Made by a program: the position numbers and the translations under genes. This document shows positions 21,543 through 31,524 of a DNA stretch of 64,000 bases, piece by piece. The stretch is from Staphylococcus condimenti (lineage in GTDB: Bacteria; Bacillota; Bacilli; Staphylococcales; Staphylococcaceae), in NCBI RefSeq assembly GCF_001618885.1, contig NZ_CP015114.1, positions 620,001-684,000 on the forward strand, read 5' to 3'. Numbering within the stretch: position 1 is the stretch's first letter; each line of letters opens with the position of its first letter. The notes below the pieces were generated by a model. The model did no database searches. It was not told the DNA's origin and saw only the letters and a list, made by a program, of their open reading frames with translations.

Positions 21543-21917
21543 CTAATGTTTCTTGCCGTGATTATTAATTCGTACACCTTGTACATAGATATTTATAGAA
21601 TTGACTTTTAAATTCAAAGTTTTTTCCAAAGTATATTTAACTGTTGATTGCACATTATTGGCAACTTCAGAAATTTTAGTTCCATAACTTACGATAATAT
21701 ACATATCAACATCGATTGCTGATTCATTAGAACGCACAACGATTCCGCGTGCATAATTCTCTTGGCCTAAAATTTCAGCAATGCCATCTCTGACTTGATG
21801 TTTAGATGCCATTCCGACAATACCATAACATTCTATGGCTTTACCGCCTACTACTGAAGCAATCACTTCATTCGAAACATCAATATTGCCGTATTCATTG
21901 TTAATTTCTAATGTCAT
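21543..21917 (-). CDS. Asp23/Gls24-family protein (YloU-like)
   Basis: The 124-residue protein belongs to the Asp23/Gls24/YloU family, named for alkaline and envelope stress. It is a separate paralog from the classical Asp23. Motifs: EVIASVVGGKAIECYGIVGMA and YIIVSYGTKISEVANNVQ, split here for length. I chose ATG at 21915-21917 after AAGGAGGAAC; an upstream extension to 21974 lacks support. It is always linked to fakA in staphylococci, so a role in membrane lipid homeostasis is plausible but unproven. Confidence 0.92.
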   Translation of the reverse strand: MTLEINNEYGNIDVSNEVIASVVGGKAIECYGIVGMASKHQVRDGIAEILGQENYARGIVVRSNESAIDVDMYIIVSYGTKISEVANNVQSTVKYTLEKTLNLKVNSINIYVQGVRINNHGKKH

Positions 21918-22252
21918 TGTTTGTTCCTCCTTAAAATAGGTATGGTAAGCTGTTGGATAAAGGCTTACATTCATTACTATTATTATATAATGAATTAAGC
22001 TTCTATGCCTTTATTTAATATGCCGGATTGTTTGGCAAACCCAATATTTAGTTATCTTTCCCATACATGTAGCGTATATAAAACGCATACATACACATTT
22101 AAGAATTATATCATACTTTCTACTTTGTATAGAATAACTGAAATCATTTTCTAATGCCACAATTTTTTTATTGCTATTTCGCCCCAAATGTGTTAAATTT
22201 ACAAAGTATATCATAAGTCAGTGTGTTTATATTTATTAAAGGAGGTACTTTC
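21918..22252. other. Divergent promoter region between asp23-like/fakA and rpmB
   Basis: No gene fits well here. On the minus strand a TATAAT box (22105-22110) with a weak -35 may drive asp23-like-fakA. On the plus strand TTGCTA, 17 bases, TAAATT (about 22171-22199) is a possible rpmB promoter. A 67-codon minus-strand frame covers this promoter DNA and is rejected. Confidence 0.5.
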
Positions 22253-22441
22253 ATGGGTAAACAATGTTACGTAACAGGTCGTAAAGCATCGACTGGAAAT
22301 CGTCGTTCACACGCTTTAAACTCTACGAAACGTAGATGGAATGCTAACCTTCAAAAAGTTAGAATCCTAGTAGACGGAAAACCTAAAAAAGTTTGGGTTT
22401 CTGCACGTGCTTTAAAATCTGGTAAAGTTACTAGAGTTTAA
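22253..22441 (+). CDS. rpmB: 50S ribosomal protein L28
   Basis: The 62-residue basic protein has the L28 pattern [20 protein letters not shown] and a [16 protein letters not shown] tail. The ATG (22253) follows AAAGGAGGT. The variant with few cysteines is the non-zinc (C-minus) form. It is a single-gene plus-strand transcript with its own terminator, as in other staphylococci, where it lies divergent from asp23-like/fakA. Confidence 0.98.
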   Translation: MGKQCYVTGRKASTGNRRSHALNSTKRRWNANLQKVRILVDGKPKKVWVSARALKSGKVTRV

Positions 22442-22456
22442 TAAATATATGCACAG

Positions 22457-22491
22457 AAAAAACGACTCGTATGTGGCGGGTCGTTTTTTTA
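22457..22491 (+). terminator. rpmB terminator
   Basis: AACGACTCG (22461-22469) pairs with CGGGTCGTT (22477-22485), followed by T7. An outer ATATGCACA/TGTGCATAT repeat extends the structure on both sides. Confidence 0.93.
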
Positions 22492-22625
22492 TGTGCATAT
22501 TCTCTTATAAATTAAATGCATTAATAATAAATGTTTAATTTTCAGATTATTCAAATCATTTTAACCGACTTTTTTCTATTAACATGCTATTATGAAAGTA
22601 GCTCATTTAGAAAAGAGGTGCTGAA

Positions 22626-22988
22626 ATGTCGCGTACAGAACTTAAACCGCTTCTCAATAAAAAAGCTACAGTGACTGGTGTCATCAAAGAAGTCGTTCTT
22701 ATAAATCAACTTGACCGTTATAGTACCACAAAGTCTAATGTCAAAATTCTGTTAAAAGATGTGACGATTAACGGCATCGAGACAGATCATTTGTGGCTCC
22801 ACGAGAAAAATAAGTATTATGCATTAGCTGAAGATTATTTACATCAACGTGTTAAATTCAAAGCGAAAGTTAAAAAATATGCTAAAACGAGAAATGGTAT
22901 CATCAAAGAAGATATCGGCATAAAACGTAAAAGTGCGATTATACCAGAAGAAACGTATAACGCAGCAGCGGCTGCACTATATTGCTGA
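22626..22988 (+). CDS. Unknown small protein, 120 residues
   Basis: I do not recognise this gene. The ATG (22626) follows AAGAGGTG and a terminator lies 36 bases after the stop, so it is a complete single-gene unit. The protein is basic and probably beta-rich: alternating strands such as KKATVTGVIKEVVLI, VKILLKDVTI and RVKFKAKVKKYAK suggest an OB-fold-like barrel. That suggestion is inference from pattern only. The C terminus is Ala-rich, ending in Cys. No signal peptide or membrane segment is visible. Neighbours rpmB and thiN give no functional clue. Confidence 0.75.
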   Translation: MSRTELKPLLNKKATVTGVIKEVVLINQLDRYSTTKSNVKILLKDVTINGIETDHLWLHEKNKYYALAEDYLHQRVKFKAKVKKYAKTRNGIIKEDIGIKRKSAIIPEETYNAAAAALYC

Positions 22989-23023
22989 ACGTGAGGTATT
23001 ATTAATGTTATTTCAATTAAATT

Positions 23024-23067
23024 AAAAGGATGAAACAATTCAACTATAGATTGTTTCATCCTTTTTT
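23024..23067. terminator. Bidirectional terminator (unknown gene / thiN)
   Basis: AAAAGGATGAAACAAT and ATTGTTTCATCCTTTT form a perfect 16-bp stem with a 10-base loop. It has T-runs on both sides and serves the convergent genes. Confidence 0.93.
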
Positions 23068-23069
23068 AT

Positions 23070-23711
23070 TTATCGATTATCACGGCTTCGAATACAAATC
23101 AAAGCACCAGCCTCTATTTCAATCTCAGCAATAGATGCTTCAACCTCATTAGAGATAGTCAACGTCGACCCTTGCAGCAAAGATTCTTGATCTAGCGGAT
23201 ATTTAAAACCGCGAAGTGAAATAATTGTTTTTTCCCTTGCAGGTATAAAAGAAATATAAGGAAAATCTTCCCATTTCTCAATGCGGTAAATACCTTGTTT
23301 TAAATAAGTAATTTCATTTTGGTCATCAATAAGTGAAACCTCAATGCCTCTTTTTAAATAATCAGGAATTTGCAAAAGCTGTAGTGCACCTAAAAAATGA
23401 TCCAATCTGCCACCTGTAGCACCATAAATATCGATTTCATCAAACCCTCGAGATACTGCTTCAGCAACACCTAAACCAAGGTCTGTATCTGCTTTTTCAG
23501 CTTTGACCGGATGAATATCCAATTTTGTTTTTAATTCTGCACGTTCTTTTTCATTAACAGAATCAAAATCTCCTAGTGAAAAAACAGGTTGAATCTCTTG
23601 CTGCACTAATATTAAAGCTCCGCGATCAATACCGCCCCATGTTTCATCGGCTTTGTTTTTAAATAAATCTGAAGGAAGATTGCGGTTGCCGCATAATAAA
23701 TTGATTTTCAT
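23070..23711 (-). CDS. thiN: Thiamine pyrophosphokinase
   Basis: The 213-residue enzyme makes thiamine diphosphate from thiamine and ATP. Family motifs: GVDRG-type WGGIDRGALIL (about residues 25-35), SLGDFDSV, KADTDLGLGVA and YGATGGRLDHFLG. The C-terminal thiamine-binding half is beta-rich. ATG at 23709-23711 (MKINLLCG) is preceded by AGGTG; a GTG three codons upstream is possible. It is the last gene of rsgA-rpe-thiN. Confidence 0.95.
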   Translation of the reverse strand: MKINLLCGNRNLPSDLFKNKADETWGGIDRGALILVQQEIQPVFSLGDFDSVNEKERAELKTKLDIHPVKAEKADTDLGLGVAEAVSRGFDEIDIYGATGGRLDHFLGALQLLQIPDYLKRGIEVSLIDDQNEITYLKQGIYRIEKWEDFPYISFIPAREKTIISLRGFKYPLDQESLLQGSTLTISNEVEASIAEIEIEAGALICIRSRDNR

Positions 23712-23735
23712 TCTTTTCACCTGCCATCAAATTAT

Positions 23736-24389
23736 TTAATTATCTTGTGCTTTTAAAGCGCTTACGACCTTGCCGTAATCTGTTTGTTTAAAGAAATAAG
23801 AACCTGTAACAAGCATTGTTGCTCCCGCATTCACACATTGCTCAGCCGTTACTTCATTGATACCGCCATCCACTTCGATATCAAAATCTAAGTCATGTTT
23901 TTCCTTAAAAGCATGCAACGCTCTGACTTTATCAATATTTTGCGAGATAAATGCTTGTCCTCCAAATCCAGGATTAACTGTCATAATCAAAACATAATCA
24001 ACATCATGTAAAATCGGTTCAATCATTGCAACAGGCGTTCCTGGATTAATAACTACACCTGCTTTAGCTCCATGAGCATGAATAAGTTGAATTGCACGAT
24101 GAATGTGCGGTGTCGCTTCTGCATGTACTGAAATCATATCTGCACCTTTAGCTGCAAACTCTGGAATGAAATTTTCAGGGTCTTCAATCATTAAATGTAC
24201 ATCTATTGTTAAATCAGTACCCGCATTAACTGCTTCTAATATCGGCAATCCGATTGAAATATTCGGTACAAATTGACCATCCATTACATCAAAATGTACA
24301 CCGTCCACTCCGGCTTGCTCTAATGCTTCTAATTCTGCTTTCAAGTTTAAAAAGTCAGCTGATAACAGCGATGGGTATACTTTAACCAT
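23736..24389 (-). CDS. rpe: Ribulose-phosphate 3-epimerase
   Basis: The 217-residue TIM-barrel enzyme interconverts ribulose 5-phosphate and xylulose 5-phosphate in the pentose phosphate pathway. Motifs: PSLLSADFLNL, VHFDVMDGQFVPN, DVHLMIEDPENFI, VNPGFGGQAFI and VDGGIN. Metal-binding His and Asp residues are in these motifs. The start overlaps the rsgA stop by one base. Confidence 0.98.
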   Translation of the reverse strand: MVKVYPSLLSADFLNLKAELEALEQAGVDGVHFDVMDGQFVPNISIGLPILEAVNAGTDLTIDVHLMIEDPENFIPEFAAKGADMISVHAEATPHIHRAIQLIHAHGAKAGVVINPGTPVAMIEPILHDVDYVLIMTVNPGFGGQAFISQNIDKVRALHAFKEKHDLDFDIEVDGGINEVTAEQCVNAGATMLVTGSYFFKQTDYGKVVSALKAQDN

Positions 24390-25264
24390 TAATATCTTTC
24401 CTTTCGATTTGCAATTTCTTCAAAAAGCTGCACATAGTGATCATAACGAAATTGCGCAATGTTACCTGCCTCAACTTGTGCTTTTACATTACATTGCGGT
24501 TCTTTGATATGATTGCAGTTTCGGAACTTGCATCCTTGTCCGTATTCTTGAATTTCTAAAAAGTAATCTTTTACATCATCTTTATGGATATGATCAAAAT
24601 CAAGGGCACTAAAACCTGGTGTGTCCGCAACAAATCCACCTTTACGTTCAAATAGCTCTACATGACGCGTTGTATGCTTCCCGCGATTAAGTGATTTTGA
24701 AATTTGATTCGTTTCTAATGCTAAATCAGGACGATATGCATTAAGTAGCGTAGATTTACCCACTCCAGATTGTCCGCTTAAAACTGCTAATCCGCTGCCC
24801 CATTCATCAAAGATTGTTTTAATGTCATCTTCTTTACCGACAAATTGTATCGCATACCCAATCGCGCGATAGACATCTAAATCTTTTTCAATTTGTTCAA
24901 TTTGGAAATCAGAAGCCATATCTTTTTTAGTCACGACAATACGCGGATTCAACCCATAAGAATGTGCAATAACTAAAAAACGATCGACCAGTTGTGTAGA
25001 AAAATCAGGTTCAACTGCACTCATCACAATTACTAAATGATCAATATTACTGACCGGCGGGCGCTTCAACTCATTTTGCCTTTCATGCACATGTTGAATA
25101 TAACCTTCTGTTACATTTTCAATTTCAAAATCAACAATATCTCCTACAATCGGAGAAAATTTCTTCTTGCGGAATAAGCCGCGCGGTTTCGTATCAAACA
25201 TCTCTCCATCTGAATCAACACGATAAACACCGCTCAATGACTTAATTATACGTCCTGTTCTCAC
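24389..25264 (-). CDS. rsgA: Ribosome small-subunit GTPase RsgA
   Basis: The 291-residue circularly permuted GTPase tests late 30S assembly. An N-terminal OB domain (about 1-65) is followed by G4 TKKD, then G1 [14 protein letters not shown] (about 170-183) and G3 DTPGFS. A C-terminal zinc site uses Cys and His residues in [15 protein letters not shown]. It starts with GTG (25262-25264) after GAGAGGTG. An extended -10 promoter lies about 40 bases upstream. Confidence 0.97.
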   Translation of the reverse strand: MRTGRIIKSLSGVYRVDSDGEMFDTKPRGLFRKKKFSPIVGDIVDFEIENVTEGYIQHVHERQNELKRPPVSNIDHLVIVMSAVEPDFSTQLVDRFLVIAHSYGLNPRIVVTKKDMASDFQIEQIEKDLDVYRAIGYAIQFVGKEDDIKTIFDEWGSGLAVLSGQSGVGKSTLLNAYRPDLALETNQISKSLNRGKHTTRHVELFERKGGFVADTPGFSALDFDHIHKDDVKDYFLEIQEYGQGCKFRNCNHIKEPQCNVKAQVEAGNIAQFRYDHYVQLFEEIANRKERY

Positions 25265-25302
25265 CGAGACACCTCTCTTATTACGTTCATATTCTTCACC
25301 CC

Positions 25303-25311
25303 ATTATATCA
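25303..25311 (-). promoter_or_regulatory. Extended -10 promoter of rsgA-rpe-thiN
   Basis: The minus strand reads TGATATAAT: a TATAAT box with an upstream TG. The -35 region (TTCGTT) is poor, as is common with extended -10 promoters. Confidence 0.55.
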
Positions 25312-25359
25312 AAGGTTTGTCCATTTAACGAAAATATTGACATTTGCGTTTATATGATG

Positions 25360-25397
25360 AAAAAAGAACCTCATTTAAATTAATAAATGAAGTTCTT
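25360..25397 (-). terminator. prkC terminator
   Basis: AAGAACTTCATTTA and TAAATGAGGTTCTT form a 14-bp stem with one G-U pair and a 6-base loop. T-rich sequence follows on the minus strand. It lies a few bases after the prkC stop. Confidence 0.88.
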
Positions 25398-25401
25398 ACT
25401 A

Positions 25402-27444
25402 TTAATATCCTACATCTTTGTCTGCTACGATTTTATCATCCACGCGTACTGTGTAACCTGCTGTTTTGCCTTTTTCTATTTTTAATGGAATAGATACTGA
25501 GCGACTGCTTGTGATGTTATACGTTTGTGAAGATGATGTACCAGGATGATCTTTATCTCTTACAAATACTTCTACTTTCTGGCTATCGCCGTCTTTCCCA
25601 GAATAAGGCACCTTAACTGTTTCAGTGACTTGTTTTATATCATCAGAATTTGCTGAAGTACCTTCTTTTTCTTCACTATCTGAGTTGTCTTCTTTTCCAG
25701 ACGAAACAATAAATGTGACCGTAGAATTTTCATCGACTGATTTACTTATCGGTGATTGAGAGATAATTTTGCCTTTTTCAATCTTATCGCTTTTCTCTTC
25801 TTTTTCTTTTACTGGTTTCAAACCTTTTTGTTCTAATTCCTTAGATGCTTTTTCATAAGATTCGCCAGTGTAATCCTTAACATAAACTTGTTTTATACCT
25901 AACGATTCCGTTAATACAATCGCTGTATCTTTAATAGGTACATAAGCATCCGCAGCAATATTTTGATTTTCGATTAAACCACGATCAAGCTTCGTTTTAG
26001 AATAGGCTTGGTTCATAGAAATCTTTTCAAAACCTAATTTTTTCAATTCCTCTAATGCAGCTGCTTTTGTCATACCATATAAATTAGGCATATGTGCTTT
26101 TTTAGGACCTTTTGAGAGAACAATATTAACCGTTCCATGTTCAGCAAGACGTTCTCCAGGTGCAGGATCCGTATTCACAATTTGATTTTCTTGATATTTA
26201 TCGCTATAAGCCCTCGTTGTTTTTCCTACTTTAATATGATGCTCTTTTAAAATCTGTTGGGCTTGTGCTTCAGTTTTTCCACGTAAATCAGGCGCTTCAA
26301 TATATTTGTCGCCAAACATACCGAAAGCTAAAAATGTAATCAAACCTGCAAGTAAAACTAAGAAAATCAACGCAAAGAAAAACTTTTTCTTTTTAGAACG
26401 TTTTTTCTTAGGGATTTCATACACATGACCTTCGCCGCCTTGGAAATTTTGCTGCTGCATAATTGGAATCTGCATCGTTTCATCCAACTGTTCAGATTCT
26501 TTCTTAGCTTCATTTCTTTCAGCTTCTGGTCCAGGACTTGCTTGCTTAGCAATCGCATTTTTATCAATCGCAATAGTTTGCGTAGCGGCTTCATCAGAAA
26601 TATATTTTGATTCATTCGCACGTGATGTTTTCAACACACTGCTCAAATCTTTTTTCATACTTTCTGTATCTTGATAACGGTCATTTCTATTTTTTTCAGT
26701 TGCTTTTAAAATCACATTACTAAGTGCTTGCGGAATTTCAGAACGTTTATCTGATGCATTCGGCATCGGATCTTGAATATGCTTGATTGCAATGCTGACT
26801 GCAGTTTCACCAGTAAATGGCGGTTCACCAACCAACATTTCATACAGCACAATACCGATAGAATAAATATCTGTGCGCATATCAGTTGATTCGCCTTTAG
26901 CTTGTTCTGGTGACAAATACTGAACGGTACCTAAAACATGACTTGTTTGTGTCATAGCTGTCTCACTTAACGCTTTTGCGATACCGAAATCTAAAATTCT
27001 TAATGTTTTATGACGGTCAACTAAAATATTTTGAGGCTTTATATCTCTATGTACAATCCCTGCTTCATGCGCATGTTGAATCCCATTCAATATTTGTTCA
27101 GCAAAATTGACCGCAGTCTCAATACTCAACGGGCCATGTGTTTTAATATATTCCGATAATGTAGGACCTTCTATATACTCCATAACTAAGAAAAAGTATT
27201 CATCATTTTCCCCAACATCAATCACATTCACAATGTTTTCATGCGATAAGCGTGAAGTATTATGAACTTCACGTTCAAATCGACGAATCATTTCCTCTTT
27301 TTCATGCGGTGCGATATGAATCATTTTAACAGCGACTTTACGATCTAAAATTGAATCTTCAGCAAGATAGACATTACTCATGCCACCCCCGCCGAGAAAT
27401 TCTACAATTTTATATCGATCACTGATTATTAAACCAATCATCAT
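25402..27444 (-). CDS. prkC: PASTA-domain serine/threonine kinase PrkC (Stk1/PknB)
   Basis: The 680-residue membrane kinase senses cell-wall muropeptides or lipid II and tunes wall metabolism, growth and antibiotic tolerance. The N-terminal kinase domain (about 10-270) has GGGGMSNVYLAED, AVKMI, HRDIKPQN, DFGIAKA and SPEQAKG. One membrane segment (about 352-374) is FFFALIFLVLLAGLITFLAF. Three PASTA repeats follow (about 375-580), starting IEAPDLRGKTEAQAQQIL. A C-terminal beta-rich Ig-like domain ends the protein, as in S. aureus. It overlaps stp by four bases, so kinase and phosphatase are coupled. Confidence 0.98.
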   Translation of the reverse strand: MMIGLIISDRYKIVEFLGGGGMSNVYLAEDSILDRKVAVKMIHIAPHEKEEMIRRFEREVHNTSRLSHENIVNVIDVGENDEYFFLVMEYIEGPTLSEYIKTHGPLSIETAVNFAEQILNGIQHAHEAGIVHRDIKPQNILVDRHKTLRILDFGIAKALSETAMTQTSHVLGTVQYLSPEQAKGESTDMRTDIYSIGIVLYEMLVGEPPFTGETAVSIAIKHIQDPMPNASDKRSEIPQALSNVILKATEKNRNDRYQDTESMKKDLSSVLKTSRANESKYISDEAATQTIAIDKNAIAKQASPGPEAERNEAKKESEQLDETMQIPIMQQQNFQGGEGHVYEIPKKKRSKKKKFFFALIFLVLLAGLITFLAFGMFGDKYIEAPDLRGKTEAQAQQILKEHHIKVGKTTRAYSDKYQENQIVNTDPAPGERLAEHGTVNIVLSKGPKKAHMPNLYGMTKAAALEELKKLGFEKISMNQAYSKTKLDRGLIENQNIAADAYVPIKDTAIVLTESLGIKQVYVKDYTGESYEKASKELEQKGLKPVKEKEEKSDKIEKGKIISQSPISKSVDENSTVTFIVSSGKEDNSDSEEKEGTSANSDDIKQVTETVKVPYSGKDGDSQKVEVFVRDKDHPGTSSSQTYNITSSRSVSIPLKIEKGKTAGYTVRVDDKIVADKDVGY

Positions 27445-28184
27445 ACCCTGTCACCTTCTATTTCAGCTAAAACAAAGCTGACATTGTCTGTTGAATGATA
27501 TTCATCAGCTAAATTTAAAAGGGCTTGCCCTTGTTCCTCAAGAGAAATGGGTTGTGATAATTGTTGTTGAATAATCTTTGGACGGACAAAATCAGACAAT
27601 CCATCAGAATTTAATAAGAGGTAATCATAAAATTTCATTCGCTTAATATAAATATCTGGAATGACCATTTTATCCGTTCCCATCACTTTCGTAATAATAT
27701 TACGTTGGGGATGAGTAAACGCTTCTTCTTCTGTAATTTGTCCCGTCATAACCAGATGATTCACAAAAGAGTGGTCGCTTGTGATTTGTTCAATATTGCG
27801 CGAGTTCACTAAATAAGCACGTGAATCTCCGATATTAGCAACTACTACGCGGTTATCGAAGACAAGTGCCGCAACAGCAGTTGTCCCCATTCCGCGATAA
27901 GCATCATTTGTTGAAGCATAATGATATAATTCTCTATTTATTTGCTGCAGCGTTTTACGCAACCAATCTTCAGCTTGATGTTCTTCCACAAGGTTTTCTT
28001 CTTCAAATAATTCTTGAATTCTGTTGACTACAAATTGACTTGCAACCTCGCCAGCTTTATGTCCGCCCATTCCATCGCATAAAATAAGCAGTTGTTGATC
28101 CGTTTGGTTGTAAAATACGCCGCCTGCATCTTCATTTTTCTCCCTATGATGTCCTGTGTCTGTAAAAAATTGTGCGTTTAGCAT
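27441..28184 (-). CDS. stp: PP2C-type phosphatase Stp (partner of PrkC)
   Basis: The 247-residue PPM-family phosphatase reverses PrkC phosphorylation. Metal-binding aspartates lie in HHREKNEDAGG, CDGMGGHKAGEVAS, IGDSRAYL, NSDGLSDF and TDNVSFVLAEI. No membrane segment, so cytosolic. It lies 6 bases after rlmN, with a four-base overlap into prkC. Confidence 0.97.
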   Translation of the reverse strand: MLNAQFFTDTGHHREKNEDAGGVFYNQTDQQLLILCDGMGGHKAGEVASQFVVNRIQELFEEENLVEEHQAEDWLRKTLQQINRELYHYASTNDAYRGMGTTAVAALVFDNRVVVANIGDSRAYLVNSRNIEQITSDHSFVNHLVMTGQITEEEAFTHPQRNIITKVMGTDKMVIPDIYIKRMKFYDYLLLNSDGLSDFVRPKIIQQQLSQPISLEEQGQALLNLADEYHSTDNVSFVLAEIEGDRV

Positions 28185-28190
28185 AGGTTT

Positions 28191-29285
28191 CTACCTCGTT
28201 TCTACTTGACGTTCCTTCGCTCTCAATTGTCCACAAGCTGCATCTATATCTGAACCTTGCTCACGTCTGATTGTAGCATTGATACCAAGTCGTTTTAATT
28301 CCTTTTCAAATTTGAAAATATCTTCTTTAGGTGTTTTAACATAATTACGCTCAGGTACATGGTTGACTGGAATTAAATTGACATGGCAATTTAAGTTTTG
28401 AATTAAATGCGCAAGCTCACGTGCATGTGTCAATTGATCATTAACACCACCGAATAAACCATATTCAAACGTAATACGACGATTTGTTTTTTCTTGATAA
28501 TATTGAATGGCTTCCATCAATTTATCAATAGAATAAGCACGGTTAATCGGCATTAATTTAGAACGAATTTCATCATTTGCCGCATGTAAGCTGACTGCAA
28601 AATTAATTTGAATATCTTCATCCGCAAAATCATAAATACGCGGAATAATACCAGAAGTTGAAACTGTTATATGACGTGCGCCGATATTCAAGCCATTATC
28701 ATGATTAACGATTTTCAAGAAATCCATCATTTCATCATAATTTTCAAACGGTTCGCCGATACCCATAATAACAATTTGAGAAACGCGTTCATCTGTCTCA
28801 TCAAGCGCTTTTTGAACTGTCAACACTTGAGAAACAATTTCCCCAGCTTCCAAGTTTCTTTTCAAACCGCCAAGTGTTGAAGCGCAGAACGTACAACCAA
28901 TACGGCAGCCTACTTGTGTTGTTACACAAACAGAATTCCCATATTCATGACGCATCAATACAGTTTCAATTGTATAACCATCTTGTAATTCAAATAAGAA
29001 TTTGATTGTACCATCACGACTTTCTTGTTTTACAACCGTTTCTAAAGTCGTCATTGTAAAATTGTCTTTCAATACTTCTCGCAAGTCTTTAGATAAGTTC
29101 GTCATTTCATCGATACTGTCGACACGTTTTTCGTAGAGCCATTGAAAAATCTGTTTTGCTCTAAATTTCTGTTGGCCATGTTCTACCAACCAATCCTGCA
29201 TTTCTTCATAACGCAATGAATAGATTGATTGTTTATCAAAATCAGGAAGAAAACGATTCTTTTTCTTCTTTTGGGTAGTAATCAT
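28191..29285 (-). CDS. rlmN: 23S rRNA / tRNA adenine-C2 methyltransferase RlmN
   Basis: The 364-residue radical-SAM enzyme methylates A2503 of 23S rRNA and A37 of some tRNAs. The cluster motif CX3CX2C is seen in [12 protein letters not shown] (about residues 126-137). Other motifs: [11 protein letters not shown] (about 176-186), VSLHAAND and the C-terminal catalytic cysteine in DIDAACGQL. The related cfr resistance methyltransferase is similar, but the operon context and sequence fit RlmN. It starts at the last base of rsmB. Confidence 0.97.
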   Translation of the reverse strand: MITTQKKKKNRFLPDFDKQSIYSLRYEEMQDWLVEHGQQKFRAKQIFQWLYEKRVDSIDEMTNLSKDLREVLKDNFTMTTLETVVKQESRDGTIKFLFELQDGYTIETVLMRHEYGNSVCVTTQVGCRIGCTFCASTLGGLKRNLEAGEIVSQVLTVQKALDETDERVSQIVIMGIGEPFENYDEMMDFLKIVNHDNGLNIGARHITVSTSGIIPRIYDFADEDIQINFAVSLHAANDEIRSKLMPINRAYSIDKLMEAIQYYQEKTNRRITFEYGLFGGVNDQLTHARELAHLIQNLNCHVNLIPVNHVPERNYVKTPKEDIFKFEKELKRLGINATIRREQGSDIDAACGQLRAKERQVETR

Positions 29286-30592
29286 TACTTATTTTCCTTT
29301 CTTCTTATCTTTGTAATAAAGAAACCATCTGAATCAAAGTCTTGCGGTAAGATTTGTAGAGTCTTTACTTCCTCTTTAGTTCTAGGATGTAGAAATGGTT
29401 CAAATTCAAAGTCTTTGTTTTGTTTTAAAAATGTGTAAATCACATTTTCGTTTTCCATCTGTTCTATTGTACATGTTGAATAGACAATTACGCCACCCGG
29501 CTTTACTGAATCTTTAACATTATTCATAATTTCAAGCTGTAATTCAACTAACTTATCAATCGTTTCAGGCGTCTGCATATATTTAATTTCAGGTTTATGG
29601 CGCAATACACCTAATCCGCTGCAAGGTGCATCTACTAAAATTTTATCATATGTTTTTTGATACGGTTTTGTAGCATCATGTTGAAAAGTAGTGACATTTT
29701 TCAAACGCAACTTGCGAATATTATGTTCAATTAACTCAATTTTGTGTTCATGAATATCCGTTGCATCAACATGCCCTGTGCCATCTAATAACTCCGCTGT
29801 TTGACATGCTTTACCGCCTGGTGCACTGCAGGCATCTAAAATATTTTCACCTTCAGTAGGATCTAATATTTGAGCCACAAACATTGAACTTTTATCTTGA
29901 ATCGATACAATGCCGTCTTTAAAGGCACGACTTTCAGCTACAGGTTTGCCTGAAACGTGCAGACAATACTCAATATCTGAATCTTGAACTGCCGTATAAC
30001 CCTCGTCTTGTAATTGTTGAATCGCCTGTGCTACTGACTTTCTTGTAAGATTGACACGCACCGTTTGTCCAGGTCGTTCAAGCATTGATTGCGCAATACG
30101 TTCTGTTGTTTCAGCGCCATAATGCGTCACCCAATGTTTCACAATCCATTTCGGCATGCTATACATAATCGATATGCGTTGTTTATCATCTTTGATATCA
30201 GCAGGATTCGGCAATTCAGATCGCATCATATTGCGCAAAATGCCGTTAATTACCTTACTATTATGCAATCCGCCACGTACTTTCGCAATTTCAACCGCTT
30301 CATTAATAATCGCATGATCCGGTACTTTGTCTAAATACTGGTATTGATAAATACTCATCCACAATAAATGACGCATCCACCCTTTAATTCTCGTCTGTAC
30401 AAAAGGTTTCAAATAATACTCTAGCGTGATTTTTCTTTTAATCGTGCCATAAACTAATTCAGTCAGCAGATTTTTATCCGCCCTGCTCAACTCATTTGCT
30501 TTCAGTACTTCATTCAGCTTTAAGTTACTGTAAGCTTTATCTTGAAAAATCGCCTCTAAAGTTTCAAAAGCCAGCGTTCTCACATTTTCCAT
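29285..30592 (-). CDS. rsmB: 16S rRNA cytosine-C5 methyltransferase RsmB (Sun)
   Basis: The 435-residue enzyme makes m5C967 in 16S rRNA. The N-terminal NusB-like domain (about 1-140) is followed by the methyltransferase domain: [19 protein letters not shown] (SAM site), [16 protein letters not shown] (catalytic Cys) and [11 protein letters not shown] (second Cys). Overlaps of one base with fmt and rlmN indicate tight coupling in the fmt-rsmB-rlmN-stp-prkC run. Confidence 0.97.
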   Translation of the reverse strand: MENVRTLAFETLEAIFQDKAYSNLKLNEVLKANELSRADKNLLTELVYGTIKRKITLEYYLKPFVQTRIKGWMRHLLWMSIYQYQYLDKVPDHAIINEAVEIAKVRGGLHNSKVINGILRNMMRSELPNPADIKDDKQRISIMYSMPKWIVKHWVTHYGAETTERIAQSMLERPGQTVRVNLTRKSVAQAIQQLQDEGYTAVQDSDIEYCLHVSGKPVAESRAFKDGIVSIQDKSSMFVAQILDPTEGENILDACSAPGGKACQTAELLDGTGHVDATDIHEHKIELIEHNIRKLRLKNVTTFQHDATKPYQKTYDKILVDAPCSGLGVLRHKPEIKYMQTPETIDKLVELQLEIMNNVKDSVKPGGVIVYSTCTIEQMENENVIYTFLKQNKDFEFEPFLHPRTKEEVKTLQILPQDFDSDGFFITKIRRKENK

Positions 30593-31524
30593 TACTTCAA
30601 TTCCTTCCCGACTAAATCTTCTTGATAACCGCTTAAGAAGTTAGCTGTCGGCATACGTTTTTTACCTGAAAGCTGAATTTCAGTTAATGCAATCGCATCA
30701 TCAGAACCCGTTCCGACAATAATTGCTTTTTTAGTCGTTTCAAGAATCTCACCTGGATTTCCATTTTTGCCTTCTTCAATACGCGCTGCATAAAGTTTCA
30801 TATTCGTATCATCTAATTTTGTATAAGCCACAGGCCAAGGAGATAAACCGCGAATATGGTTATAAATTTGCTGTGCCGATTGTGTCCAATCAATACGTTC
30901 ATCTTCACGACTGATATTAGAAGCAAAAGTGGCTTTGCTTTCATCTTGTTCAATTCGGTCATTTGTGCCGTTAATAATTTCCGGCAATGTTTTCTTCAAT
31001 AAATCTGCACCTAAAAAGCTTAATTTATCATGCATAGATTCCACATTATCATTCGGTTCGATTTCAATAGCTTGTTGTGAAATAATATCACCAGCATCTA
31101 ATTTCGGCGCCATATACATAATCGTTACACCTGTTTCTTTTTCACCATCGATAATCGCTTGATGAATCGGCGCACCCCCGCGATATTTCGGCAATAATGA
31201 GGCATGCACATTAATTGCCCCTAATTTCGGAGCATCTAATAATGATTTTGGTAATATCTGACCGAACGCTGCTGTCACAATTAAATCAGGTTCCATATCA
31301 ATCAAAGTTTGAAGGTCGTCTGATTGAGAGATTTTTTCTGGTTGATACACTTCTATTCCATTTTCTAATGCCACTTTCTTAACAGGCGGCGGTGTCATCA
31401 CACGTTTACGTCCGACTGGGCGGTCCGGTTGTGTGACAACTGCAATTACATCTTCTTCAGCAATCAACATTTCTAATACTTTTGTTGAGAAATCAGGTGT
31501 TCCCATAAAGATTATTCTACTCAT
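30592..31524 (-). CDS. fmt: Methionyl-tRNA formyltransferase
   Basis: The 310-residue enzyme formylates initiator Met-tRNA. Motifs: [31 protein letters not shown] (formyl-THF site; Asn, His) and the Asp-containing [10 protein letters not shown]. The C-terminal tRNA-binding OB domain covers about 205-310. The gene overlaps the 3' end of the deformylase-like gene by eight bases. Confidence 0.98.
   Translation of the reverse strand: MSRIIFMGTPDFSTKVLEMLIAEEDVIAVVTQPDRPVGRKRVMTPPPVKKVALENGIEVYQPEKISQSDDLQTLIDMEPDLIVTAAFGQILPKSLLDAPKLGAINVHASLLPKYRGGAPIHQAIIDGEKETGVTIMYMAPKLDAGDIISQQAIEIEPNDNVESMHDKLSFLGADLLKKTLPEIINGTNDRIEQDESKATFASNISREDERIDWTQSAQQIYNHIRGLSPWPVAYTKLDDTNMKLYAARIEEGKNGNPGEILETTKKAIIVGTGSDDAIALTEIQLSGKKRMPTANFLSGYQEDLVGKELK

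Noticed and set aside
22011..22214. 67-codon minus-strand ORF upstream of asp23-like gene
   Set aside because: No ribosome binding site, covers the likely promoter of the asp23-like gene, composition unlike a protein.
25261..25290. Nine-codon leader ORF (MNVIREVSR) overlapping the rsgA GTG start
   Set aside because: Its ribosome binding site lies at or upstream of the transcription start predicted from the extended -10 box, so it is probably not translated from that promoter.
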